64,000 nt of DNA, from NCBI GenBank assembly GCA_964035575.1, contig OZ037905.1, positions 521,001-585,000 on the forward strand. Reading direction: 5' to 3'. Below, piece by piece: positions 30,487 through 41,415 of this stretch. Position 1 is the stretch's first letter; every line of letters starts with the position of its first letter. Position numbers and translations under genes: made by a program. The DNA is from Rhynchopus sp. YZ270_cl-10. Its lineage: Eukaryota; Euglenozoa; Diplonemea; Diplonemida; Diplonemidae. The notes below the pieces were generated by a model. That model saw nothing but the letters and a program-made list of their open reading frames with translations. It did not search any database and was not told the origin of the DNA.

Positions 30487-31884
30487 AATGGGTGGGGGGG
30501 AGGTGAGGCTGTGCTCACTGCTGGGGGTGGATGAATTTGTTGAGCATGTCGAGGGCAGCCTTGGGCTGGTCCATCGGGACCATGTGGCCAGCGTCGTACA
30601 CCTGCACAAAGGAGAAGCCTCCGTACGAGCGCACCTTGCCGACCTCCTTCCCGTCAAGCGTCCACGGGGCGTCAAAGGCAGTGTTGAAGTCCCCCCTGCC
30701 GGGCCACTCCATCTCGAGTGCCCAGGCCTTGTTCCCGAGCCAGTTGCAGATGAAGTCCTGGTCGCCAGCGTAGATCTGCACACGGATGCCGGCAGCAAGC
30801 TGCTGGGGGATGTCCTGCTGGTAGTGGTGCATCCAGTCGCCCTCCATCAGGATCGTCACCTCGTGGTTGCAGTCCTCCCAGCGCACCAAGGACGGGATGC
30901 CAAGCTCTGTGCGCACGGAATCCTGCGACAGGAAGGTCTTGATGTTCGAGAAGTCGTAGCACAGCGGCTTCTTCTCACACTTGATGCGCATGTCGTACAC
31001 GTTCCGTCCGCTCAGCTGGTACGGCATCATCAGTGCCATGTTGCAGTAGTCCACAGCAGTCAGGCACTGCTCTGTCCGGTTGAAGCCAATCGGCTTGTCC
31101 GCGTTGCACTCCTTGATCAGGCGGATGCACTCGGGCGTCGCAAGCTTCATCAGGTCGATCTCAGTCGTGTTCAGGGCTGCTGTGTGGTCGTTCGTCGACG
31201 CAGCCATCTCGGCGTAGTGCTTGTACTGGATCTCGGGGTTGACAAGCCCGTTCCCGACAGAGGTGCCGTTCAGGTTGATCTGCACTTTGCCGTCCTCAGG
31301 CACCTGGTTCTCCTCCCAGATGCGCTGCGTCACTGCAGGCACGTAGTGTCCTGCGTACGACTCCCCAAACACGTAGAACGGGAGGTGCTGGTACTCGGGG
31401 TGTCCCTTCAGGAACTGCTGCAGGAAGTCGTACATGTCCGACGCAACCTGGTTCTCGTTGCTGTCAAAGCCAGTCCCGTACGAGAACCCAGTGCCTGTCG
31501 GCTGGTCAATGTAGATCAGCGTCGCGTTGTTGTTCCAGCTGTACGGGTTCGTGATCGTGTCCGTCCCCTCCTTGTTCACCTTGCAGGGCCCGTTCTCCCC
31601 GAACAGCGCCACCTCCGACGAGCACCCAGGTCCACCCGTCATCCACAACACAACAGGGTCCGTCGACGGGCTGTTGCGCGACTCAAAGCCCCAGTAGAAG
31701 TACTCCTTCATCATGCCTGTCGACAGCGAGTAGTAGCCGTGCATCTGCTTCACGTTCGCGTCGCACAGTCCGCCGGTCACCTGGTTCTCCTTCAGCACGC
31801 CGCGTGCAGACACAAGCCCGCATGCCACTGCCGCAACAAGAGCGCGCATCATCATTTGATATCGTAGGGTTCTGTGGGGTGTGT
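30487..31884 (-). repeat. 1,398-bp duplicated segment, unit 2
   Basis: Direct repeat of 24176-25573, containing the whole second carboxypeptidase gene, its leader AG site and 28 bp after the stop. Confidence 0.9.
30515..31855 (-). CDS. Serine carboxypeptidase (S10 family), copy 2
   Basis: 446 residues, identical to the gene at 24204-25544, with the same signal peptide and Ser/Asp/His motifs (GESYAGHYVPA, YAGDQDFIC, YDAGHMVPM). The two lie 6.3 kb apart in direct orientation with two unrelated genes between them. Since the flanks share nothing, either the copy is very recent or gene conversion keeps the coding segment uniform. An assembly artefact is less likely because both flanks are unique. 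Confidence 0.95.
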   Translation of the reverse strand: MMMRALVAAVACGLVSARGVLKENQVTGGLCDANVKQMHGYYSLSTGMMKEYFYWGFESRNSPSTDPVVLWMTGGPGCSSEVALFGENGPCKVNKEGTDTITNPYSWNNNATLIYIDQPTGTGFSYGTGFDSNENQVASDMYDFLQQFLKGHPEYQHLPFYVFGESYAGHYVPAVTQRIWEENQVPEDGKVQINLNGTSVGNGLVNPEIQYKHYAEMAASTNDHTAALNTTEIDLMKLATPECIRLIKECNADKPIGFNRTEQCLTAVDYCNMALMMPYQLSGRNVYDMRIKCEKKPLCYDFSNIKTFLSQDSVRTELGIPSLVRWEDCNHEVTILMEGDWMHHYQQDIPQQLAAGIRVQIYAGDQDFICNWLGNKAWALEMEWPGRGDFNTAFDAPWTLDGKEVGKVRSYGGFSFVQVYDAGHMVPMDQPKAALDMLNKFIHPQQ

Positions 31885-32494
31885 ACAGATATGCGGGCAT
31901 AACAGAGGGGTACTAAGGAACATGATGTGAGCGTTTTCTTTTCTTTATTGTCCTTTCATCTCACGCGTCTTCGCGCTAATGTCGGTTTGCCTCCTACTTT
32001 CGGATATTTCTTTTGTTTAAACATGCCTTTGACCTCTCTCACACTACGGGGAGTCAACCTCATTCCTTAGCGCTCAACATAACGCTATGTCGCTACGCTC
32101 TTTTTTTGACACGTATTCCTCGAAAAAAACACACCTTGTGAACCCACGCGTTCACACAACACAAGAAAACAATCAACCATGAACACAACTCAGAGCCTAG
32201 ATCGGCCCCTGCAGACATTTCCACCCACCCCATTACACCCCCCACCCCATCGCCCCACCCGCGCTTCGGTGTTTCTTAACTTTTGACTGTTTATTGTTGA
32301 ATATCCCACACCCACCCATCCCTCCCCAAGATGCCCTACACCCCCAACTCATGAGGGGTGTTTGTTTGCTCCTTTGTTTTGATGAAAACCTCTTGTCTTC
32401 GATTCCCCAAAAGCATCTTCACGAAATCCATGGAAAGATGACGCCAAAAGTTTAAAAAAAAAAAAGCCAAAAAAAATCTTTTCTTTTGTTGTTC
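31885..32494. other. Spacer 3' of SF3B3
   Basis: About 610 bp of mixed low-complexity sequence with C-rich runs (32220-32340). No gene seen. Confidence 0.5.
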
Positions 32495-35400
32495 CTAGAG
32501 AACCTTGTTCCTGAGCTCCTCGATTTTTCTGATGATCTCGGGAGGGGTTTGGTCGAACTGCGCCGCGATGCCTGCCTGGACGTCGTACGGAAGGTGGCCG
32601 TATGTTTCGAGCAGGTCTCCATCGAGGACGGACCGCTGTGGGGTGTAGTACGAACGGAACGCAAGGTGGTCTCTGCCACATAGGGGCGGGCTCTCCTGGC
32701 GCATATGTGCCTCAAGCAGGCGCAGGGTCTCAACCTCTTTCCTGTGAAAATGAAAAAATGGTGTTTTTTAAGTCAGTATTACAACATATGCCATCAATAA
32801 ATTGATAGCACAATATTATGTGAAAATCGTAAAGTATTGACATACGGTTTGCTCAGCGGCGAGAGGCATCCGATCGTTCCGTTCATGGTAGTGTACAATA
32901 TCACCTCAATACCTCCTGCTGTCAGCGAGGCTCTGGAGAATTGGAGGTTTTTTGCATCATGATTTGAAAAAAAAAAAAATACATACTTTTGGATGCTGGT
33001 GAGACCGGAGGCAACGAAGAAGGAGGCGACCACGCTGAAGCGCTGGGGCGCACCGTTGAGATACCCTTTGTCGTGCAGCCACTTGTTCGAGGAGGCGTCG
33101 GCGGTGGTGGTGGTGTCGTTGTCCAGGTCCTCTGCGACATTTTCATCAAGACGGCAGATCGTCACGTTACCAAGCTTATCACCTATCGCGACGGTGCTAG
33201 CGTCAAGTGGGCACACACATGTGGACCACCTCGGAACCACGTCATCAGCAAACACCGACAGTTTGTTCTCATCCTTGCGATACTTCAAGACATGCACAGA
33301 GTCAGTAATGTCTGCCGCAAAGACCCTGTTCCCCGCACTGCAAATGCTCACAACCATATTCGGGATCTGTCTGTTCTCACATTTGTTCAGCAGCTTGGAA
33401 ATACCGAGGTCATAAATCTTCACCTTGTTGTTCAGCCCCACCATCAGACGGCCCTGTGGAAGAGTTGAGATGATTGTGCTGAGATTACATGACATACCTG
33501 GAATGGGTGCAGTGCCTTTGGAATGCCGTCCACAACGGTTTTGTGCACCAATGTCAAGCGTTTCCCTTGGTTGGTGAACTTAAAGGTGAGGAGAAGGCCG
33601 CTTGAGTAGCTCTGGGGGTTGGGGATGTAGTCCTTGACTGCCCCGACCACGAGATGCACCTCGCCTCCAGTGTCGTGGAAGACGACGGTGGTGACGGACA
33701 CCGCCGCATGGTTCTCCTCCATCTCAATGAAGTCTGCTGGGATCTTCGTCTGCATATCCATCACTCTGATGTACGAAACCCATTTCCCCACAGGGCCCTT
33801 CAAGCTTCCGTAGTCCCTGCAAAAAATGAGATGAGAAAAAAAAGAAGAAAAAGTCATACTTATCAGGAAGGTCTTCGATCTTCGCGGCTTCTGCGCCAAC
33901 TGATGCTACAAGCTGGGCCTCGTATTGCTGTGAAAGTGATGGGTTAAACATGAGAGGGAAACGGTTGTGAGAAGCGTGAGAAGCCTAAGTTGTGCTCAGT
34001 CAGCAAGGTGGATGTATCTCGCAGGGAAGTGACGGTGGGTAAAGATACGACACCACCTGGGGATGCTGAACCCCCAAGGTGTTCAGGGAAAAAAGGGATT
34101 AAAAAGTGATGGCTAAATTGGTAGAAAAAAAACTATACCTGCTTCACAACAGCCTTCTCCTCCTCCGTGTAAGATCGGTGGTCCGACTCAATGACAATGA
34201 GTGTGTTCAGGAAGGGGTGGGTCGCGAAGCCTCTCGGGGTTGCGTTGAGGTCTGTGATCTGCTGGTTGAACGTGACACCGAGCTCTTCGAACGCGTACAC
34301 GACGAGGTCCTTTTCACTGAGCGCGACCAAGGCTTCTGGGCAGGCATCAACCGACATGGACGCAACATGCTCCAACGAAGGCACGGTGAGAGGACTCATG
34401 CAGTACGTATCATGGTGGAAGTACGCCAGCCACGAGCGACTTGACAGCACCATGATACCGTGCCTCCCCCCAACCTTTGTTTTGACAAGCTTGCACGGAT
34501 GGGTTCCACAGAAGCGTGGACGTGAGTCTGTGATCTCCCCCTTCATTCCGTCGATGACACTCCGTACCACAATGCCGTTCACGCACCCGATGAACATGCA
34601 AAGGTTCTCTGACAGGCCCGGTTGGCCAAGCTGGTTCTCCATGTCGACGATGGCAATGCCGCTGATGTCTGCACCGCACTGCTGTCTTGCGAGGGTCGTC
34701 ATCTTGTCCTCAACCTCGAGGGACAGAATCTGCACAATCTTCTCGCACCCCACTGCCAAGAACTTAGAACGGATGGACTGCTTCGGGATGGGTCCAATCG
34801 AGAGGCAGGTCACCTCTTTGTTCAGCTGCTTCTTGTCCACCTGTGTGACGGAGCCGTGTGAGTCAAGTTCGAAGTACACCAGCTCTGCTGTGCCTAGTGC
34901 CACCACAACCTGTCTCTGGTTTGCGTCGCATGCAACGATGGGCTTCACGCCGCTGGTGCTCCAGTCGACGACGCGTCTGTCCTTCTTGATGTGCCGGATG
35001 CCGTTGGGGTAGATCTGCACAATGGAGTCGTCAGCCATGGTGCAGCAGTAGAGCGTGGGTGTGCTGCTCAGCAGGTTTGCGTCGTGCACCTCCTGGATGG
35101 TGTCGCCGATGGAGAAGACCATCGTCGCGTTGATGAAGGACACCACGATGTAGTCGTCTGTGTCTGCGTTGTAGTTCTTCTTCAGCGTCCACACCTGCTG
35201 GGGCGTGCCCTGGAACTGTTGGTTCCCCAACTCCCCGAGGGAGAGGCCGTGCTGGAGGGTGCGCAGGGAGGAGCGCGCACCCCTGCCGCACAGCGCGTAG
35301 AACTTCTTCGACTCCGACTCTGCGCTGACCTGCAGGTTCAGCAGTGGCGCCAAGGATTTCACCTCGGTTTTGAGCTCCAGGTTTGCGAGCGATTTGGGGT

Positions 35401-36580
35401 TGAAGAGGGGGAAGATGTCTTGCTGTCCGTTGGGGAGGGGGACGGTCATGGCGCCGATAATGGGGTCGCTGGGCTCAAGGGAAACAAACTTGTAGAGCGA
35501 GTGATTCGCAGACTCGCTTGCAGCAAAGAGGAACCCCGACCGCGTGATCATAATGTTCGTTGCCACCGGGATCGTGTCGAAGTACTGAATGGAGATCTTC
35601 TGCACCATATCCTTCGCAGAGTTCATAATGAGGTTGATCTTGTAGAGGTCACCCACCTCCGACTGCAGCAGGTAGAAGAAGCTGCCTTTGTGCGGAACGT
35701 TCTTCACAATATCCCCTGACACAAGCATCAACCCGTTGGAGGGGTGCCCCATCGTCTGCCTTCTCGGCAGCACCTCCCTCAAGCTTGTGTGCCCTGTGTT
35801 CATATAGTAGATGAAGCTTTCGCAGCATACGAGAACACCTCCTGGTCCCATCTTTCCTTCGGGGACTTCGAATAGAAGGTTTGCGGAGGCTGGGAGAGGG
35901 GAGGACTGCCAGGGGCTCTTTCGGACAACGTGGTTCAGTCCGAGGTCGTATTCATAGAATACGAGGTGTTTCTCGGCAGTTTCGATCCCAGAGTCTTCAT
36001 CCAAGGCAGAGTGGTCAACTTCTAATGCAGCAAAGACAGGGTTTTCATAACCTACATCCAGCCCGATCACAGCGTAGGTGATAGTATTGCTTTTGTGAGC
36101 GATAAGAGGTGAGGAGATCGTGAGGTTCGCCTCGTCGCGTCTGGGGCAGTAGACAAACTTTTGTTTTTCGATCGCGCCGATCATGATGGCCCGCCCCTTA
36201 GGGTCCGTTGCGAGGTATTCGGAAGGTACGGCACGGCGGAGGCCGGTTTTGCCGTAGGTTTCTTGGTGGGTTTTTTTCCAATCGGAGCGTTTTTCGTCGT
36301 ATTCGAGAATGACAAGACGGCCGGAGTCGGAGGTGACAATCAAATAGTCAACCGACTGTCCCGGAAGGCGGAACGCTGCAACCTGCTTGATCAGACCAAA
36401 CACATTTCTCATCGACCGAGACGTAATCGCGCCCGCAGCAGAGATCGACAACAGCTCCAGGTACTGCCCCCGCCCGACCACCACCTCGTACTGCTTCGCC
36501 GCCGAGAACGACCCATGGCACGAACAGTTCACAGCACCCCCCTTCTCCAAGGTCAGATTCAACAGCTGCAATGAATCCAT
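32495..36580 (-). CDS. SF3B3: Splicing factor 3B subunit 3 (SF3B3/SAP130), six exons
   Basis: U2 snRNP SF3b scaffold that helps recognise the branch site. Exons: 36580-34139, 33927-33860, 33816-33498, 33453-32987, 32932-32846 and 32741-32495, joined in phase to 1,209 codons (human SF3B3 has 1,217 residues). All five introns begin GTATG or GTATA and end CAG: 211, 43, 44, 54 and 104 nt. Landmarks include YDLGISKLLNKCENRQIPN, YRKDENKLSVFADDVVPRW and the near-invariant C-terminus QESPPLCGRDHLAFRSYY ... DQTPPEIIRKIEELR. The start is MDSLQLLNLTLEKGGAV; the longer open frame upstream is G/C homopolymer and not coding. The 5' two thirds form one exon; introns cluster at the 3' end. Confidence 0.95.
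32742..32845 (-). other. SF3B3 intron 5
   Basis: 104 nt, donor GTATGT, acceptor TTTCACAG, phase 2, completing a Pro codon before KEVETLRLLEAHMR. Confidence 0.85.
32933..32986 (-). other. SF3B3 intron 4
   Basis: 54 nt, donor GTATGT followed by a 13-nt T run, acceptor TTCTCCAG, phase 2. Confidence 0.85.
33454..33497 (-). other. SF3B3 intron 3
   Basis: 44 nt, donor GTATGT, acceptor TTCCACAG, phase 0, between HPFQ and GRLMVG; the human protein reads APFQGRVLIG across the same junction. Confidence 0.9.
33817..33859 (-). other. SF3B3 intron 2
   Basis: 43 nt, donor GTATGA, a T-rich body and acceptor TTTTGCAG, phase 2. Its removal joins AA to GGAC as Lys-Asp. Confidence 0.85.
33928..34138 (-). other. 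SF3B3 intron 1
   Basis: 211 nt, donor GTATAG, acceptor TTTCACAG, phase 0. The longest intron of the gene. Confidence 0.85.
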
Positions 36581-36583
36581 GAT

Positions 36584-36637
36584 TGGGGGGGGGGGGGGGG
36601 GGGGAGGGGGGAGGGGGGAGGGGGGAGGGGGGGGAGC
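36584..36637 (+). repeat. Poly-G tract directly upstream of SF3B3 start
   Basis: Some 50 bp of almost pure G on the plus strand (poly-C on the coding strand), interrupted by single A residues every 6-7 bases. It begins a few nt before the ATG at 36580 and has obvious G-quadruplex potential. Confidence 0.8.
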
Positions 36638-37153
36638 CCTGGTGGGGAGGGGTGATAGCTCTGTTTGTGTTGAAGTTGTGTAGAAATGAAAAAAAAAGTA
36701 GCTGAGGCAGTACCCACAATACGAAGGCCAGCATCCCGGATGAAAGTGCAAACACCCTACAGCAGATTCCCGGCCAGGAGTAATAGTACTCGGGGGGGGG
36801 GGAATTCTTTTTTTCCGAGGGGGTTTTTTAAGGGGTGAACAGGAGGGGGGGTGGGTGTCTCTCGGAGTATAGATATACCACCACAGTCGATCGCTTTCCA
36901 AAGACGGCATGCAAGGGTAGTGGTGTGTGTGCCGCTTGTCCAAGCAATCGTGGGGTACTACTTTGACTGTCGATATTCACCCTTCAGCTTTGCGTCTGAC
37001 GCAGACCACCGTGTTCTGGTATCCTTTCGAGTGGGAGTGGGTCAGTTGTAGTGTACTACCCCGTGTCTGAGCACTATCGTTACGCTGCAGCTCTCAGGGG
37101 GGCAAGTGTGGGGAGGGCAGGAAGAAGAGATGGAACCTCTGTTGGAAATGGGT
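36638..37153. other. Spacer upstream of SF3B3
   Basis: About 515 bp. The coding strand contains a T-rich run followed by AACACAAACAG (about 36656-36690), which could be the SF3B3 leader acceptor. Family-spacer similarity for the next gene begins near 37105. Confidence 0.4.
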
Positions 37154-38220
37154 TCAAGACAGGTGTGAGATGTCAAATATCTCAGCACAAGCATTTTCGA
37201 CGTACATCACCACACCACCACAGCTGCTGATTGCAAGACCGTAAGAATCGCCGTAATAATAGACCAGTTGCTTCCCTGATGAGATGGACCACACGACAAT
37301 ACTAGGCAAGAGCAGGCAATTACAACGTCGTTGGACACAGCAACATCAGTCCACTCGTCATCTGATTCGTCTTCAAATACACGTTCACCTGTTTCGATGT
37401 TCCAGACACGCACAAAGTTGTAGCAACACGCTGCAATGAAACGCTGGTTTGGTGACAGTGACACAGACGAAGAAGGACAGGTCAGAACAAGCACCTCCAC
37501 CCCTGTCGTGTAGTCCCAGATGGTGACATCTTCTCTGCCAAGCATCACCACCCTGTCGCCTGCCACAAGCATCACGTTCTTGCTCTTTACAATGTGGCCC
37601 CATTCATGCACAACAACACTTGTTGCAATGTCCCACACCTGCAAACCCTTGTTCTTGCAGAACGACAACAGCTTTGTTCCACAGGGTGACCATGCCGTTG
37701 CCTTCCTCTCATCACCTTCATCTCCAAAGGAGTGCTTCAATGCACCTGTCTTCACGTCACGAACTTCAGCACACTGTGTGTCCTTGTTGACACATGAGAT
37801 CCACTCACTGCAAGGTGAGAAGGGTAGGTTGCAGTTATGGTCTGCAGGGAACCAGCACAGACACTCATGTGTTTCCGTGTCGAAGATGGACAGAACATCG
37901 TCACGATGCATGACTGCAAGGTACCTGTCACACGGGGAGAGTGTGAGGTGCACTGTCTTGTCCAAACCTGGTATCACCCCAGGAGTGATGGCGGCACCAG
38001 TGCAGTACAGCTCAACGGCACATCCCTCATCCATCTCCGTGTCGCAGATGCGCAAGTCGTCGTTGCCGATGTCGCCACCGCCTCTCATCCGCACACCAAC
38101 ATGCCGAGCACGTGGCACGCCAAGCTCCGCAACAAGCTTCCCCTTCACCTGTGCAAGGGTGGCGCTCCTGTCCACTTCTATCACACAGCTTGCAGACTCG
38201 AAGTGTCCTGTGATGTCCAT
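37154..38220 (-). pseudogene. UBL-WD40 family copy 5, frameshifted near 3' end
   Basis: The UBL and most of the propeller are intact (first variable segment VIPGLDKTVH; DEWTDVAVSND late). In the last blade a 1-nt deletion near 37300 shifts the frame, and translation ends at 37207 in a tail that matches the wrong-frame reading of the other copies. The original frame resumes and ends DISHLS at 37154. A 9-nt in-frame deletion lies nearby. The loss affects only about the last 35 residues, so a truncated product is possible. A sequencing error in a run of repeats would look the same. Confidence 0.75.
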
Positions 38221-38395
38221 GTTCTGGGGGTGTAACTCTGTTCTGTGGGGACAGGTGTGTGGGGAGGGCAGGAAGAAGAGGGGTGGACACCTTTTGTGTA
38301 TACAAGATTGCATGGTTATCTTTGTTTTTCTCTGTGTCTATTTTTTCCTGCATTTCTTATTCTCTTCTTGGGTTGTTTTTGGTTGTTGTTATATA
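38221..38395. other. Family spacer, left half, interrupted by MITE
   Basis: Leader as in other copies, then a block (CACCTTTTGTGTATACAAG, ATTGCATGGTTATC, TTGGGTTGTTTTTGG) shared with the spacers at 52827-52995 and, in part, 51470-51525 and 59135-59165. Confidence 0.6.
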
Positions 38396-38758
38396 CCGTA
38401 ATCGTAAGAATTCTGGGGCGTAAAATTTTGGGACGTAAATATTCTGGGACGTAACAAAACTGGGACATTTTGGGCTTTTTTAAACTTGGGACATTTTTAC
38501 GTCCCAGAATTGTCTGTGTGACCTTCCCCCCTCCCTCACCCATGCACTTAGGTGCAAACCCAAACATGTCTAACAAACAAAAAAAATATACATACTTGGG
38601 CCGGTTATGATCCATCCGCCAACCAGCCGCACCCCCAAAAAATTGACAAGTACCCGGAAAGCCGCCCGAACAATTCTGGGACGTAACAAAACTGGGACAA
38701 TTGGGGGAAAATCTGAAACTTGGGACATTTTTATGTCCCAGAATTCTTACGATTACGG
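38396..38758. mobile_element. 363-bp MITE with TA target duplication
   Basis: Terminal inverted repeats begin CCGTAATCGTAAGAATTCTG on both ends, flanked by TA. The same spacer without insertion exists at 52985-53010: TTGTTGTTAGA-TA-CGCTCAATCG against TTGTTGTTATA-TA-[element]-TA-CACTCAATCG. Inside are two direct copies of TTCTGGGACGTAACAAAACT and two of ACTTGGGACATTTTTA, so it looks like a doubled or internally duplicated element. TA duplication fits a Tc1/mariner-type transposase acting in trans. No coding capacity. Confidence 0.85.
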
Positions 38759-38959
38759 TACACTCAATCGCCTATCGAGTTCTGTGAATAGCACAGAACT
38801 CATTTTCATGTGTATCCATGGAAAGACAGTATCATATGTGATACCGGGGGCAAAAGCTATTTGTGTCTCTTTGTTGTCGTTCATTGCGTGGAGCTACCCA
38901 GGCAAGGTGCAGGAAAGGGAAGCGAAGTTAGATGGCACCTTTCAGTTGTGGAAATGGGT

Positions 38960-40082
38960 TCAAGACAGGTGTGAGATGTCAACAATCTCGACACCCTCCG
39001 CCTTGCCGTACATCACCACACCACCACAGCTGCTCATTGCAATACCGTAAGAATTAGCATGCAACGCCGTAAGTATGGTTGCCCTCAAATTCACGACGTA
39101 GAAGTGGCTTCCCTGTTGAGATGGACCACACACACAAGATCCCAGAAAAGCAGGCAGCAACAACGTCATTGGACGCAGTAACATCAATCCACCTATCTTG
39201 TGAGTTGTCTTCAAATACACATTCACCTGTTTCGATGTTCCAGACACGCACACAGTTGTCCGTACACGCTGCAATGAAACGCTGGTTTGGTGTCAGTGAC
39301 ATATCACCTACATACGCCATATTAGAAGAGCATGTCAGAACAAGCACCTCCACCCCTGTCGTGTAGTCCCAGATGGTGATGTGTTTGTTGCAAGACCCAA
39401 ACATCGCCACCTTGTCGCCTGTCACAACCATAACGTTCTCGCAATCCACAATGTGGCCCCATTCATGCACAACAACGCCTGTTGCAATGTCCCACACCTG
39501 CAAACCCTTCTTCTCGCAGCACGACAACAGCTTTGTTCCACAGGGTGACCATGCTGTGGTCAACCTCTCATCAGCTCCATCTCCAAAGGAGTGCTTCAAT
39601 GCACCTGTCTTCACGTCATGAACTTCAGCACACTGCGTGTCAGAGTTGATACATGAAACCCACGCACTGCACGGTGAGAAGGATGGGTAGTAGCCACGGT
39701 CTGCCGGTAAACGCTCCGGTAGACGCTCATGTGTTTCCGTGTCGAAGATGGACAGAGCATCCTCGCGATCTATCACAGCAAGGTACCTGTCACACGGGGA
39801 GAGTGTGAGGGAGTATGTGTCATCCGAAGTTTGTATCACCCCAGGAGTGATGTTGGCACCAGTGCAGTACAGCTCAACGGCACATCCCTCATCCATCGCC
39901 GTGTCGCAGATGCGCAAGTCATCGTTGCCGATGTCGCCACCGCCTCTCATCCGCACACCAACATGCCGAGCACGTGGCACGCCAAGCTCCGCAACAAGCT
40001 TCCCCTTCACCTGTGCAAGGGTGGCGCTCCTGTCCACTTCTATCACACAGCTTGCAGACTCGAAGTGTCCTGTGATGTCCAT
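38960..40082 (-). pseudogene. UBL-WD40 family copy 6, broken by a short insertion
   Basis: Closest to copy 8 (shared DNSQDRWIDVTASND and GKPLLRREFEGN). Near 39049-39072 a ~22-nt insertion, an imperfect repeat of the preceding TTACGGCGTTGC, brings an in-frame stop at 39054 and shifts the remaining ~25 codons, which otherwise read SYGIAMSSCGGVVMYG ... DISHLS to 38960. Copy 8 has a 12-nt in-frame insertion at the same point. The UBL carries one substitution (TAMDEG for TEMDEG). Confidence 0.75.
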
Positions 40083-40275
40083 GTTCAGGGGGTGTAACTC
40101 TGCTCTGTGGGGACAGGTGTGTGGGGAGGGCAGGAAGAAGAGGGGTGGGGTGGTGTTTGTGAAGGAAACGAGACATGTGCATCTATCTTTACGTATCTTC
40201 CTGCGTGGAGTACCCAGGCAAGGTGCAGGAAAGGGAAGCAAAGTTAGATGGCACCTTTCATTTGTGGAAATGGGT
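40083..40275 (-). promoter_or_regulatory. Short-type family spacer
   Basis: Second example of the 193-bp spacer lacking the 158-bp block. It ends in TCCCCACAG about 20 nt before the ATG at 40082. Confidence 0.5.
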
Positions 40276-41346
40276 TCAAGACAGGTGTGAGATGTCAACA
40301 ATCTCAACACCCTCACCCCTGCCGTACATCAGCACACCACCACAGCTGCTGATCGCAAGGCCGTAAGAATCGTAGTCCACAAATTCACGGTGCATGAGTT
40401 GCTTCCCTGTTGAGATGGACCACACGCACAAGGTCTCAGAAGAGTAGGCAGCCACAATGTCGTTGGAGAGTGCAACATCAGTCCAGTCGTTTTCTGCGTC
40501 GTCTTCAAATACACATTCACCTGTTTCGATGTTCCAGACACGCACACAGATGCCCGAACACGCTGCAATGAAACACTGGTTTGGTGACAGTGACACATCA
40601 CGAACATGAGAAGTGCATGTCAGAACAAGCACCTCCACCCCTGTCGTGTAGTCCCAGATGGTGACATTTTCGCTCTGGGCAAACAGAACCCTGTCGCCTG
40701 CAACCAAGACAACGTGCTTGCTCTCCGCAATGTGGCTCCATTCCTGCACAAGAACGCCTGCTGCAATGTCCCACACCTGCAAACCCTTCTCGCAGCACGA
40801 CAACAGCTTTGTTCCACAGGGTGACCATGCCGTTGCCCGCCTCTCAGCACCTTCATCTCCAAAGGAGTGCTTCAATGCACCTGTCTTCACGTCATGAACT
40901 TCAGCACAGTGTGTGTCCTTGTTCACGCATGAGATCCACTCACTGCAAGGTGAGAAGAATGGGGACAAGCAAGGGAAGCTGCACAGACATTCATGTGTTT
41001 CCGTGTCGAAGATAGACACTACATTCTCGTAATGCATCACAGCAAGGTACCTGTCACACCGGGAGACTGCAAGCGAGAATACGCAATCCAAACCTTGTAT
41101 CACCCCAGGAGTGATGTTGGCACCAGTGCAGTACAGCTCAACGGCACATCCCTCATCCATCTCCGTGTCGCAGATGCGCAAGTCGTCGTTGCCGATGTCG
41201 CCACCGCCTCTCATCCGCACACCAACATGCCGAGCACGTGGCACGCCAAGCTCCGCAACAAGCTTCCCCTTCACCTGTGCAAGGGTGGCGTTCCTGTCCA
41301 CTTCTATCACACAGCTTGCAGACTCGAAGTGTCCTGTGATGTCCAT
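40276..41346 (-). CDS. UBL-WD40 family copy 7
   Basis: 356 residues, the shortest intact copy. The first blade departs from the family: VIQGLDCVFSLAVSRCDRY instead of LTLSPCDRY. A short second loop (FPCLSPFFSPCSEW) accounts for the length. Late variable segment DDAENDWTDVALSNDIVAA. One UBL change (DRNATLA). The C-terminus VEIVDISHLS is conserved. The spacer similarity upstream of its leader stops near 41415, the end of the second block. Confidence 0.85.
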   Translation of the reverse strand: MDITGHFESASCVIEVDRNATLAQVKGKLVAELGVPRARHVGVRMRGGGDIGNDDLRICDTEMDEGCAVELYCTGANITPGVIQGLDCVFSLAVSRCDRYLAVMHYENVVSIFDTETHECLCSFPCLSPFFSPCSEWISCVNKDTHCAEVHDVKTGALKHSFGDEGAERRATAWSPCGTKLLSCCEKGLQVWDIAAGVLVQEWSHIAESKHVVLVAGDRVLFAQSENVTIWDYTTGVEVLVLTCTSHVRDVSLSPNQCFIAACSGICVRVWNIETGECVFEDDAENDWTDVALSNDIVAAYSSETLCVWSISTGKQLMHREFVDYDSYGLAISSCGGVLMYGRGEGVEIVDISHLS

Positions 41347-41415
41347 GTTCGGGGGGAGTAACTTTGTTCTGTGGGGACAAATGTGTGGGGAGGGCAGGAA
41401 GAAGAGGGGTGGTGT

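Noticed and set aside
24177-31867. Plus-strand frames of 459 and 468 codons (24177-25556, 30461-31867)
   Set aside because: Both are antisense to the carboxypeptidase genes and contain its reversed codon pattern. They are identical only because the genes are.
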